From NCBI GenBank assembly GCA_047495785.1, contig JBLDXI010000042.1:806001-870000 (forward strand): 64,000 nt of DNA, in the 5' to 3' direction. This stretch comes from Lepidodermella squamata. Lineage: Eukaryota > Gastrotricha. Positions 46,181 through 57,344 of this stretch are shown in pieces (positions within the stretch are counted from its first letter, which is position 1; every line of letters starts with the position of its first letter). A model generated the notes under the pieces. It did no database searches and had not been told where the DNA came from. It saw only the letters and a program-made list of their open reading frames with translations. The position numbers and the translations under genes are program-made.

Positions 46181-46387
46181 ACCTTATACGGCCCCACAAA
46201 GGCGGTATCAAACGCGACACCATGTCGAATAACAACTGCGAAAATGGAGCTCAGCTTGGCGCTATGTGTCGCGAATTTTCGTGATAAGAAAAAAAGCTGT
46301 AGGCGCATTGTACTGGCAAACTCGCCAAGCTCAGCACCCAGCACCTACCATTACCGCGCTTTCGATAATATGTGGGGCAATTATTGA
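46181..46387 (+). repeat. Direct repeat, copy 2, upstream of the knottin-like gene
   Basis: Partner of 45041-45248, about 1.1 kb away and in the same orientation, with only a few substitutions and small indels. Confidence 0.92.
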
Positions 46388-47974
46388 ATCAAGGAACTTC
46401 ACCTGTTCAGCTGGGCTCACAGACTCGGCGACACTGTCGCGCTGAAACAGCTCACAGCTGACTCACTTAGATGTTCACGGTTGTCGCGCGACAAACCCAT
46501 TGTGCGAAATGATAAGAAATGGTTATAGAAGCAGCCTTATTTTAGTCCTCATCGTCGTAGTACTTCATTTCTTCACTAGGTACCGTAAACTATAGTATAC
46601 ACTCGTGCACTCGTCATGACTTCGTTAGCGTCATAGGTCGTAGCATAAGGTTCCACTTGATGGTAAGAACAGCTTCCTATTGATCTGTGATCAATGTGTA
46701 AATGTTACCATCGCCCGCTACGACTCACAATTTGACGGTATTTTACCGCAGAGCTCAATGCTCAGTAACTGAAAGCTTGAACGATGAACGTGAATAAGTG
46801 CCGTTCGCGGTGAAAGTCATCGCACCACAAAAATGACGGTAAAATAAGCTTTGTTTCTCAGTGCTGAACGTCTAAACGTCTAAAATCTGAGAAATGGTTC
46901 CACTTGGCGCTAGCACTCGAGCCTCGAGCCATTGTTCAAACAAGTAATGCCGCAACGAACGTTCGATGTGAACAAATTCAGCATGCCCTGCGACAAACTA
47001 TGCGACAAACCTGCGACGTAATTCGCGTCATTTTTATCGAAAAATAAGCGAATAAGGCTAACACCTTAGGTCGGTTAAGGTGCGCGTAAATCTCCTTCCC
47101 TGTAATGTTAGCGAACTGTTTTCTTCCTATCCGTGAATCCACCTTGATCCTTGAAAGTTGTAACTAACTTAGTAAATATTTAGTTAACCCTTTCACGGCG
47201 GGAAGGACGATTTCGGAATTTCGACTTTGAAAATTCACAGAAAATTGAATTTGATGAATTCTTGATCGCCCTTTCGAGAAATATTGCTTTTCGATGTTGG
47301 CTACAAGGTTTTCACACCAGGACACCGTTATCTTGCATGGTCAGGACAAACTAGCAATTTTAAAATGGTCAACCCGTGATTGAAATCTCGATTTTTTCAA
47401 CTTGAAATCTCATACGTTTCTGATCATTTTTTGATCAAACAAAAAATACCACCGTGTCCGCCGTAGTCTCATTGACCTCTGTGTAAATTTTCGAGTTGGA
47501 AATCAAAAATGACGACGCTCATGAACTTTAAACAAACTGGCCGAATTCGTTCTATCCGCCAGGACTTATACAGGCAGAGTCCGTGATTTTTGTGCTGCAA
47601 AAACTTTCGCGAGCAAAAAGTAGAAAAGCTGGATTCAGATCTAAATGCTGAGCCTCTGAAACTTTTTTAAACCGAATGTTTTCGGCGATTCAAGTGGGGG
47701 AGAATCTTAGGGACTTTCATGGGGGTAATTTAGAATCTAAAATAGCAAAACTGAAGGCACCTGACACAGAAATTAGAATACTCGAAAAATATATATATTC
47801 TTTTAAATATATTCACCATCCGCCATCCACCACAATCCACCATCCACCTAACCGATTCGATTAAAGCTGCCTTGCATAAATTTATAAAATCTTTTCGGTT
47901 TATTTTATTCAACTTCTTCACCACATCTCACTGTCTTTCGATAAAGAAATATCACAACACAGGATTTAAATGCT
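46388..47974. other. Region without recognisable genes
   Basis: No domain-bearing frame is seen. TTAACCCTTTCACGGCGGG near 47182 resembles a piggyBac-type end after TTAA, but no matching second end was found. Confidence 0.4.
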
Positions 47975-48505
47975 CTACGAGAACTTTTCGCATAACACAC
48001 CATCCCTTGAAGCTTCACACGGAGGCGCGTAGAAATTTGCAATATTCGCGTAACTCATGATGGTAACACAGTCCCCGTCCAGAAAAGCCCATCGGTTTGG
48101 ATCGTCAATATAAGTTGAGCCGTCGTCCCATACAAAATTGTTGCCTTGCTTGGTCAGAGCGACCCAGAAATAAAAATTAGCCTTCCCGCTAATCACTTGA
48201 CTTGCTTTGGTCCACTCATCGTTCGTCCGAATCGTTGCCAAAGTAGCATTGCTCGCGACGCATTTCGGTGAAGCGGTGGTCTTATCGTAATTACCACCAA
48301 TCGGGTATAAAAGATAAAAGTAACTCTTCACCGCAGCCTTGCAGCTGTTCTCGTCCGCATACTTGACATTAGCCGGAGTTCTAACATCAGCAGCCGCGTT
48401 GCAGCCAGTTGTTTCCAGCACGCATTTAACTGACGCGTCACTTTTGGCGACGCAACGGACGTAGAACACCTGCAAAATAAGCGATTCAGTGAGGAGGAGG
48501 CTCAT
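47975..48505 (-). CDS. C-type-lectin-like protein with a cysteine-module N-terminus
   Basis: One open frame of 176 codons. Residues of about 14-60 read VRC...SDAS..C.LETTGCN......C, which aligns with the module-opening exon of the neighbouring gene (VRC...SNGSFIDCRLETTGC). From about residue 65 a C-type lectin-like domain follows: the NATLATIRTNDE helix region, FYFWVALTKQ, WDDGSTY, and the late cysteines DGDCVTI, PPCEAS and VLCEK. The calcium-binding EPN/WND triads are not obvious, so sugar binding is uncertain. The ATG at 48505 gives a weak signal (MSLLLTESLIL). TTATTTTGCAG at the junction with VFYVRC looks like an acceptor, so a separate upstream signal-peptide exon is possible. Extracellular; partner unknown. 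Confidence 0.78.
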   Translation of the reverse strand: MSLLLTESLILQVFYVRCVAKSDASVKCVLETTGCNAAADVRTPANVKYADENSCKAAVKSYFYLLYPIGGNYDKTTASPKCVASNATLATIRTNDEWTKASQVISGKANFYFWVALTKQGNNFVWDDGSTYIDDPNRWAFLDGDCVTIMSYANIANFYAPPCEASRDGVLCEKFS

Positions 48506-49349
48506 TTTGTACTAGGTAAAAAAGGACACTTCAACAGGCTCTAAATACTTATTATTTTGTTTCTAAATATTTCTTCTCTCATTAAAATTTGAAAATCATG
48601 GATTTTTAGGATTTTTCTAGAAGACGTCAATGTTGAATTATTTTGATCCTATACTTTGATGTTGAAGTTAGTTTGACCTGAGCATTCACCAAATTTTCCT
48701 TCGGATGTTCAGAAAATTACGATAAATTATTTTTCTGATAAACCATAAAACAAGTTTTTTTGATGAAGCCCCATGATGAACCCTAAGCAAACCCGAACCC
48801 TTACAACAACCCTAACCGGAACTCTAACACCTAATCCTAACCACCAACCCCTATTCCTAATCATCATTTGGCTAAAAAAACACGATTTCATGAAAAAATG
48901 TATGAAAGGTAATTTTGTCATACATATAAATATGTCTAAAAGAACACTTCGAAATACAAATTGAAAATGTTCAATAAAAATAACCCTTGATTGAATGCTT
49001 AGGAGTCTTGGAATGTTTGAACAATATTTCAGAGGCGTTTGAAATTCGGGGTTGAGGGCAGGGCCGGATTAACATTCGGGTGGACCCCGGGCACTTTCCG
49101 TTTGGCAGCCCTACTTATCATATTTTCCACAAAATCTAGATTTTGCCTTACTTGAAGCCATAAATTTTCATACCTGAAACGCCCTTTACTTATTCATTTA
49201 CTTACTTAGTCACCTTGCTTTTCCCGTTAACTATTAAGAGTTAACTCGGAAAACTCGAGGGAAGAGGATATCTCATGAATTCTCAATTGAAACGCCCTCA
49301 ATATTAGAGTCGAGTAAGAGTAGTAATGATGAAATAAATTGATAGATTA
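48506..49349. other. Spacer with a solitary hAT-type end and CCCTAA-like tract
   Basis: CAGGGCCGGATTAAC at 49059-49073 matches the 5' end consensus of Tip100-like hAT elements, but no inverted partner is found nearby. A degenerate CCCTAA/AACCCT tract lies at 48779-48850. No gene is seen. Confidence 0.5.
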
Positions 49350-49626
49350 TGATAGGGCAGTGGTTCTCAAACTATTTTCGCTCCCGGTCAAAAATGGCGG
49401 CCGGCTGGCGACCTTTCCGAAGTAACATGAAACCCGCGAACTTTTATTTTCTTTTCTCGAACCATTTTAACTTAAAGCGTCGGAACCATCGGAATATTCA
49501 ATTTTTATATTTTAAATAATAAGCATCGGAAAAGTCGCCTTTATATTTATTCTTATTTTCCGATGTGTTAAGACATTATGTTCGATCAAATAAGTAACTT
49601 TCAATGAGTCGCAAATTAAGACTTAA

Positions 49627-50630
49627 TTAAGAACGTCCCCGCCCCCGTCGGCGACCCGCACCACGGCCGCGAGCAACCGCCGGAGCAACCAGCTCTTCTG
49701 GAGGCTCAACCCCGCGTCCACGACCGCGACCTCGTGCTCTAGAGCCTCGACCAATCGGTTCGGTTTCAGGAGGACCAGCAGGAAAAGTGGCTTCAGTAGC
49801 TGTTTCAGGAGCCATGCCAACCTGCTGAGCGAATTCCAGCGCACGACCGTGGCGAGGCGGCCTACCCCGAGGGTTACCGCGCAGCACCAGCGGAATCGAC
49901 TGAAGATGTTTCTCGATCGGTTTCGAATCCAGCTTGTGACCGAGAGCTACAACATGCTCGCACGGAATTTTCTTGGAACCTAAGCGGCACGTACAGCTGA
50001 TAAGATTTGGCTCGGCAGTGATCAGTGAACAGAAGTCAATCGAACATTCAAATTGGGCCAAACTCGTCCACAAGGCTGTGTTCGCGCTTCAGAAACAACA
50101 CTGTTGACCTGCCAGCCAGGTTTCATAACGAGCCATGATGAGGGACCGACTTCTTCGAAGCACTGAGTGAAACGTAAAAACAGCTGGTAACCTTCTTTTT
50201 TAAGGCGGTCCGTTATCGTGGCTGACGTTGCGAACGGTTCTGAATGAACAACCAAACTCGAAATAAGCGACGAACTCAGCATAAACATCGGCGTGATCGC
50301 TGGCCGCCATCTCATCCTTGGCAAGCTGCCACAACAGCAAAAACTAAAAATGAAAAATTGTTAATTTCGGAATATCTTAACACCGTCGGAATTACCTCAG
50401 GGCGTGACAATGCGAGCTGAACGAGCGTTAGTAGGTCGTGCACCTTGTACCACAATTTGATCCGACTCTCTGTAAACAAAGGTAAAATTGTCTTACGACC
50501 GTCGGAAAGAGGCAAATTACTTACGCTACATCAATCGTAGCACTGCTCCCTTGCCAAAGATTGTTTCGATCGCAGTAGTAATATAGCCCTTTCCTCCGAC
50601 CCCTTAGCTATCTCGCCATTCAAATCGTGG
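49627..50630 (-). pseudogene. SWIM zinc-finger gene remnant inside the hAT element
   Basis: The best frame ends at 49627. It contains the SWIM finger LISCTCRLGSKKIPCEHVVAL (C-x-C-x(n)-C-x-H), then a Gly/Arg-rich tail with repeated RGRGRGRG-type runs. Upstream pieces in shifting frames read YYYCDRNNLWQGSSATIDV, an exon around RIKLWYKVHDLLTLVQL, and FLLLWQLAKDEM...YAEFVAYFE, separated by apparent short introns. At least two frameshifts (near 50203 and 50070) and a frame change near 50590 show decay. SWIM fingers bind DNA or protein and are common in MULE transposases and ZSWIM proteins; no DDE core is visible. It may be captured cargo or a derived transposase; I cannot decide. Confidence 0.65.
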
Positions 50631-51517
50631 ACATAACACCATTTGTCAATTTTTTGCCCTTGCCTTTTTTACGAAATTCTTGCCCAATCACAACATCAAT
50701 TTGGCGGTCTTTCATTTCTTGAGCAGCAGGAGCTGTTTTATCTTTTCCTGTGCTAAAATTTTGAGTACCCCAGGTAAATTCGAAAAATTCCTTGTTATTC
50801 AAATCACAATTTGATTTACGATGTTTCCTATTTTTACGTACCCTTTTTTCTTAGCTAATTGATTTTGTTTTCGACCTGACTGCAAATTTGATTTCGAACA
50901 TTTTTTCTCCTCATTTTGATCAATATCAACAAAATTATTGTTTACAAAATTATTTACAACATGACAGTCAACAATGTCATACCGATTCCGATTCACGTCA
51001 TCGCAGTCAGGCCCGCCAGAATAAATTAATGTTTAATAAATCGTTGTTCATTGCTGCTTCAATTTAGCGCGAATTCCGACGGTTTAAGGTAGTGTTACGA
51101 TACATTAGTCGCGTGTTCCGATGAAATAAATCAAAACAAGTCATTCCGATGGTTTAATTTACTTTCCTTGCGATTTTTGTATTTCCGACGCTTTAAGTCA
51201 AAATGGTACGCGAAAAGAAAATAAAGGTTCGATGATATTAGCTGAGTCCACCTTTCCGGCCGCATTGCCTCTTGAACCCTCAACCGGCCGCCTGTAATGA
51301 GAAAATAGGACCTTCCCGGCCGCACGCCTCAGTAATCGAGAATTGAAGTTGTTGAGTGCGCTTTTAAGCAGATTGGTTTTTAAATTAGGGTTTGAGCAGT
51401 TGTTCTTGACTGAATGATTACGCGACCCCAGATTGGTCATTCAACTGAAGTCGCTACGCAACACTCTCATAAAGTCAAAAAGTGAAAGACATTTTATGTA
51501 ATATTTTAGCCAATTAA

Positions 51518-51919
51518 CCCTTAGCCGCCGAAGACGTGTACACGCGTTAATTCCGGAGAAAATTCACCGTGGTCGGAGGATTTGGGCTATCGAACCCATT
51601 GTTGCGTCATAAATTATGATAAATCGATAGCAAGAAACAAGCACTCCCCGAAAATTCAAATTTTCAAAGCCATTCTGACCAGGTCGAAAATAGTGAGAAA
51701 AATTTTAAATGACTTGTTAACACGTCATGAAAACGCGTTAACACGTCATAGCAACGGCAACCCAGGTAAATTTCTTCTGAAAAAGAGGTTCGGCTTTCAA
51801 TCTAAGGCTAAATGTAAGACTTTCTGCCGACTCAGAATTTGATTTTAGCCTCTTCTTGATTTTCTGGGATTTTCTGAAAGGTGCTCGGGTTAACACGTCA
51901 TTGCGCCGGCGGCTAAGGG
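51518..51919. mobile_element. piggyBac-type MITE nested in the hAT element
   Basis: The ends CCCTTAGCCGCCG / CGGCGGCTAAGGG are perfectly inverted and flanked by TTAA on both sides (51514-51517 and 51920-51923), the piggyBac signature. At 402 bp it is non-coding. Its interior repeats TTAACACGTCA several times. Confidence 0.92.
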
Positions 51920-52502
51920 TTAATATTTGGCCTTCAAACTCCAAACCCGTGCATTAATTAACCGAGCGAGCGAAGCGAGCTTTAGCTAACGATATTTTTC
52001 AAGAATTCTTTCTGAAAAGAGCTAAAAATGCATTCAAAGTTTGCATTGAGTGTTTCTCGCCGTGACTCTTACGATCCCACGTCCCCTTCCGCGAAAACCT
52101 TCCCCGACCCTATTCAAAATTGCCCGCGATAGCTGAGGCGGGCTAGGCCGTATTCAATTCGTGCAGTAAACACTTCGAAGGGCTGCGTAATTGCCTGGCA
52201 GGCTGTTTTTCGTGAAGAAGTTGGTAATTGCGTCCGGGGCTTCTCCTTATTGAAAGATTTGAAAGTGAATCGGCGAGCGAAGCGATAAACTTTTAAGAAA
52301 ATTGTGGATATTTATCATTCGGATACGTCGAATTTTGTTGGAAATGTGCACAAATTATGTAAAACCCTGGACTATTCCCCTCAAAAGAGCCGTCCGGCCG
52401 CACGCAATGCAAGAGATAGGCGGACCTCTGCCGGCCGCCAAAGTGGGCCTTGCCGGCCGCATGCGGCCGGAAAAACGGGGTTTGAGAACCACTGTGATAG
52501 GG

Positions 52503-52776
52503 CCCTCCTGTTAGCGGAACCAAATTTGCTGTATCGGAACCAAAACGGATTTTTTTATTTTTAAAACGATTTCTGAAGTGGGTGCACACAGCTACTTAGT
52601 TGTAACTTTTTAGGGGTTCACATAGCCTTGACCTTTTCCAAATTATCTTTTCGGTGAATTTATATACACACCCCCAAGACATAATTCACGGAATGTTGAA
52701 ACTAGGCAATTCACGTATTGAAGGGACTATTTTCGGGTGCAATTTATCGACGAGTTTCCTCATTTTCTTCGCCTAC
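52503..52776. other. Breakpoint region between the hAT element and copy H
   Basis: This spans the end of the hAT target duplication to the last recognisable exon of copy H. The LamG exons expected here are missing. No other gene is seen. Confidence 0.6.
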
Positions 52777-55721
52777 CTTTATAGCTGCGCGACAGGCTGC
52801 GTAATTTTGGCTGAAATTCCCACTCGTATAGGAAACAGTCTGCAAAAGAATTGCGTCATGTGGAATCTGGAATACTCGGAATTGATCTAACCGGTGACAG
52901 TCCTTGAGAGCAAGTTGGCGAGTCCTGGCACGGTTCTCCGGCCGCACATCCATAGGCGCTCTAATTTGCAACAAAGGTGAATATTGATTTCACATTATTA
53001 CATGTTATTACCGCTGTATTGCATGCAATTTCGGTTGGGTAGGTGACGTTTCCAATCTGTTTCATACAAATTTCAGCTCAATTTAGCCTCTCAAGCGCAT
53101 CGACTTACGTTGATCAACGGATTGGGACATGTACGTCCAATGAAGCAGCCTTGGTACGAATTGTTGCTGCCAAAACAGTGCACGACATCGACGACTAATT
53201 AAAAATTGGATACTCGTTAATGAGCAAAATAACAGAATGGATAAAACCAACTTTTGCATAATGCGAATGAGTCATAGGTGGTTCCATTAGCTCCAGCTAC
53301 CTAAAAATCCACAAAATAGTGAAGAGTTGAAGTTAAATATGGACGCAATAAAGCTGGACATTCCAGTAATTTTCACAGCTATCGCGAATCCACATCCCCT
53401 GGTTTTCTGAAAATTTTCCCCTCAAATTTCTAGACCCGAAAAGCTGGTTCTTGTCCATAATGAGAGCTTTTGGTTGTTTCAGAAAATTGCGTGAAAAAAA
53501 CTCACAGTCGAATTCGGGCAATTCGAGTTGATCGGTATGCAGATAGCAAGCTTATTTGTGTTCGTATCAACGCAGCGTTTTTGTTTCCCCTGTAAACAAA
53601 TGTAATGAGCTGGCAAAAATTGCATGAAGAGCATCAAGCATCAATACCTGAATGGCAGCTACACAGGTTTGAAAATTGCTTGCGAAAGAACTTGATCCAA
53701 CACTTCCAAGCTGTAGAATTATAAAACAGAACATATGACTCGAACTAAGATGGGAATTGATCATTACATCGTATTTCCCGGTTCCGCTTGGACATGAATC
53801 AAGGCAGCTACCACCAGTAGAAGTGTCATAGCAGATTTTGATTGACTAATAATAAAATAATATTTCAATTTTCCAGAGAGTTTTTTTGTTGGAATAAAGT
53901 TCAACCCCTGTTTCACAAATTGCTTTCGTTGGAAAGATGGTCTGACTTGATACCTACACAGAAAATACAAGCTAGATTGGGTAATTTGTCAATTAATAGG
54001 CCTTACATCGGTTCCACCGCAAGGCAACTGAGCTGGCTTGCATTCGGAGAACGAAGTTCCAGCCGAGCTAAAACAGCGTCGATGAGGGAAATAAGGCTGA
54101 GGGGCTGATAAAACATCACGAATTTAGACTGAAAAATACGATTCAAAACATGTTGAGCGAACCAGATTCGCATTCACCAAGGTTTGGAAACGTGACGCCG
54201 GTCGAAATTTCGCTTGTGGTGCCAGCCGGGCAGCTTTTGGAGCCATCAGTAGGGATACATTTCACGAGAGCATAGGTTTGCGAATTCAGGCAAAACTTGT
54301 GCGGTTTCTGAGGAAAACAATATTCATCAAAAGAAATATCAGGTAACGAGCCTGAAAACTATTACCGTGTATTCCGCGAGAAAACTGAGGCATTGAGCAT
54401 AATTTGTCTTGAAATCATTAAGGCTGTTGAAGATTGCCACCTGAGAGTAAATCAGAAAAGTAGCGTAGATTCTGAGAACAAGCGACTGCCAACCAGACTC
54501 ATGGGCGATCTGCAAATCCCGCGGCAAGCGAACGTCGAGCCAGATTTGCATAGAGCTGCGGGCTTGGGAAAGATAGAGCGCGGTTAAAACTGATAACTGT
54601 TAACTGTTAACTCTCACCCCAGCAGAACAATGCTTCTTGTCAACATAGACTCCACCGCTAAATGCCTGAAGTTCAAAAGATTATTTCAGGGTTAAGTCTT
54701 TCTATTAAAATTCTTTCAACCTGTGATTGAGTGGCATTACAGCCTGGCTTAGCTAGCAGGCAGCCAGCGAATGAGCGATCCGACATGGAAAAGCAGCGAA
54801 CATGAGGCGAAAAGTCTTGGCTTCTGGCGCCTGGAAATACAGTAATATAGCTGAATGGATGATGCTGCTCGAATGATGCAAACCTTCGATTTGTAATAGA
54901 CACTCGTTCATACTGAATATCGGGATTACTTCACGCTGAAAAAATTTAAAATTTAAGTTAATTGATTTTATGAACTTGAATAAAATTATAAATTAAATTA
55001 AATGATTTATCAGTGATACAATTTTTGAAATTTATAATGAAAATAAAAATTAAATAGACAAAATGATCACAATCTCACCCAGCCAGGTGGACAAGTGCTT
55101 GCATAAGGCACGCAGGTCTGAGCTGAGTTATTGGCGCATTTCCTAGCCGGGTTTTCCTATGAGACATAACATGGAAAGCAATTTGAATTCAGCGAACATC
55201 ATATTGGGAAATACCATGTAAGGCCGAGTTTTGTTGATGCATTCATCGTAACGAGGCTTGAAAGCCAAGCCGGTAAAATTGAGGTGCTATAAAACAAATT
55301 GAAATAGAATCCAGTCATGATTGAAAACTTAAAACCTACCGGAATTTCGTCCTTGGAACACGATACGATTTGAGGCAAGCATCGCAGCGTGAAAAGCTTC
55401 GGGTTGAAGCAGATGCGGGCTGACTGAAATACATTTATTAAATAAAAATTTAAAATCGTACATTTTTAATCAACCTACGCCTTGTTTACAACCGGCGAAG
55501 TCCGGAAACGCTGGGCCTAACTATTGGTGAAAAAGTGAAAAATTCAAAGCATGGGTAAAACAGGGCAGGCCTGGACCAACCTGGACTTCTTCGAATAGGT
55601 AACAGTCCTCTTTACAGTCGATGAATGCGTCGTTCCATCGCGAGATGCATCGTTTATAATAGCAGTCAACACTGCTAAAAGCGATGGCGACAAGCAGAAA
55701 AGCTTTGAAAAATCGCTCCAT
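52777..55721 (-). pseudogene. Four-module cysteine-rich family gene lacking its LamG end (copy H)
   Basis: The start at 55721 opens MERFFKAFLLVAIAFSSVDC, a signal peptide, followed by YKRCISRWNDAF. Exons 1-21 are all present with good splice sites and phases: module 1 (through NECLLQIE), module 2 (SPHVRCFSMSDRSFAGC, then FCLNSQTYALVKC), module 3 (FPHRRCFSSAGTSFSEC) and most of module 4 (VHCFGSNNSYQGC, CQDSPTC, SYTSGNFSQNYAAC). The last recognised exon ends at 52777 before a GTAGGC donor. The exons for the end of module 4 and both LamG domains are absent. The break lies about 280 bp from a hAT insertion. Coding sequence up to the break shows no frameshift, so the loss is probably recent, or the rest was moved elsewhere. 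Confidence 0.82.
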
Positions 55722-55800
55722 TATTTTATGAATGGCTGAAAAAATGATTGAATGACTGGTAACATTAATTTTAAAGTAGTGGTGCTGTATAGGATGCGGC

Positions 55801-55826
55801 GCCATTTTCCTGGAAACGCGTGTGAA
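55801..55826 (-). promoter_or_regulatory. Shared upstream box of copy H
   Basis: The plus-strand sequence CATTTTCCTGGAAACGCGTG followed by TGAA lies about 80-105 bp upstream of the start. It matches the spacing and CGCGTG..GAA core of the boxes of copies B and D. Confidence 0.45.
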
Positions 55827-56886
55827 CCCGTGTCCTTGAACCAGAAAGTGCACCCAAATTGATACGGCTCTTACCAGGTTAAAAATTTTCGAAAGCGGAA
55901 CGAATATTTTTTGTTCGTATTTGCAATTGGCGGGGTCTAAAGTTCATCTATTTTTAGCAAGGTGCGGCTAGACGGATTTTTGTACTTACACTTTTAAACT
56001 TTTAAATTGAACCTGGAAAAAGACTTGTATTTTGTTCCGGATTACTTTCATTCAAAAAGGACACATTTATTTCAAGCGTTTTTTACAGATATTTTCTTGG
56101 CATTGGAAACTTTTCGATGCGAACTGGCTATGTCTTTTTTGGCTTGCCAACATTGTTTCCACCTCACCAACATTTCAACCTGGAATTTCATTCCCGCAAT
56201 TAAATGAGGCCGAGAAGAGAAGCTGTGAAATTTTGTTCGTGATTGGTTTGGTAATATGACAGGTCGCCGATAAAAGCTCGAAAGACATAGTAACAGATGG
56301 CCGACCACTTCATCTTGTTACAAGTTACAAGTTCCAAGAATGAAAATGGTAGATTAGGAGTGTCAGTGATGGTACGTCTCAAGCATATCAAGGAATTTTC
56401 CATTTTCGACATAAAGTCGCCGGACTTGTGCAAATGGCAGATGGGAACGCGGGACATAAAAGCGAATGACCGAAGGGCGCAGAGAAGTGCGACGTATGAT
56501 TCTCGAGATATTGGTACTTGCATGTATTTTCGGTCCCGAATCCCGAATTTTTAGACCAAGGGGTCCCTCGGAGGGAGCTCAATATAAACGGCTCTATAAA
56601 GGGCTCTATATAGAGGGACTCCCTGGAGAGACTTCCCTCCATTAGTTTTATGGGGATTTCTTGCCTGAACCTCTCGAGCTTGGGGTACGGTACCCCCTTT
56701 TGCCCCCTGTAATTCGTAAAGTCAGGTTTTACTTTATCTATGTACTTCATGAACGCAAACAATCTTGATGAATCATTTCGGCACGCACACTACAAATGTC
56801 TCTTTCAATGGGGTCATCCCCCCATTGTGAATAAAACGGTATTATTTTCACGTCATTTTATTTTCATCATTCCCTATAAACATTTT
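55827..56886. other. Region without recognisable genes
   Basis: Several medium open frames overlap on both strands (56007-56762), but none shows a domain or convincing splice structure. Confidence 0.45.
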
Positions 56887-57344
56887 TCACGCTCGCATTT
56901 GTTTCCAATCTTTTTCAGGTATCGCAATTTCGCGCGGCAGGTGATACGGCGCAAGTCGCTCGCCCTCCCACCCGTCCTTGTAGCAATAGGCTGGGCTCAG
57001 GATGACAGCAGTTGGCGCATAGTCGACCAAATACCGGTTCAAATGCGACTCTTCGTGGTGCTTCGCAATCGCGCCATTTTCGTCACCGAGTTTTACCGAT
57101 TCGACCAACGCCTGCCAAAGCTCGATCACTCGACCCGCTCGACCCGCCCGCCGTAGAACATTCCGTCGTAGTAGATCCAGCCCTTTTCGGGCGGGATATA
57201 GGCCGAGGAGGTTTCGTTCTTTTCGTACGTTAGTTCGGTTCGATTGCGGTTGAACATCCAGCAGTTTTGGGTAGCTACGAGATCGCCGAGTATTTCATCG
57301 ACTACGTACATATCAGCGTCCATCGAGAAGAAAAAATTATGATT
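56887..57344 (-). pseudogene. Catalytic exon of a GT6 (ABO/alpha-galactosyl type) glycosyltransferase, one frameshift
   Basis: After a GTTTAG acceptor at 57345 the exon opens FFFSMDADMYVVDEILGDLV. This is the GT6 metal-binding DxD block, here D-A-D. It continues with SSAYIPPEKGWIYYDGMFYG (family: QAYIP...YYGGFFGG), then HEESHLNRYLV with the catalytic-site glutamate context, SPAYCY, and a basic C-terminus ending KQMRA, the usual family end. GT6 enzymes transfer Gal or GalNAc in alpha-1,3 linkage in the Golgi. The frame changes by one base near 57128, inside a tandem CGGGTCGAG duplication, so the copy is a pseudogene or carries an assembly error. The upstream exons (membrane anchor, nucleotide-sugar site) are not found in the next kilobase. 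Confidence 0.78.

Larger units (their letters stand above)
49358..52494. mobile_element. 3.1-kb hAT element carrying a decayed SWIM-finger gene
   Basis: The inverted ends CAGTGGTTCTCAAAC are perfect over 15 bp and are flanked by the 8-bp duplication TGATAGGG (49350-49357 and 52495-52502). This end sequence is the classic hAT-Charlie type. GGCCGGC/CCGGCCGC motifs cluster next to both ends and again near 51255-51330. Inside are a minus-strand degenerate gene (49627-50630) and a nested piggyBac-type MITE (51518-51919). No hAT dimerisation domain was recognised. It lies about 280 bp past the point where copy H breaks off. Confidence 0.93.

Noticed and set aside
47182-47205. TTAACCCTTTCACGGCGGG as a piggyBac-type end
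   Set aside because: No inverted partner followed by TTAA was found downstream.
48779-48850. CCCTAA-like tract as a possible telomeric repeat
   Set aside because: The units are irregular and short and are embedded between genes, so it is simple sequence rather than an interstitial telomere.
56007-56762. Several medium-length frames on both strands upstream of the GT6 exon
   Set aside because: None contains a conserved motif or continues through plausible splice sites.
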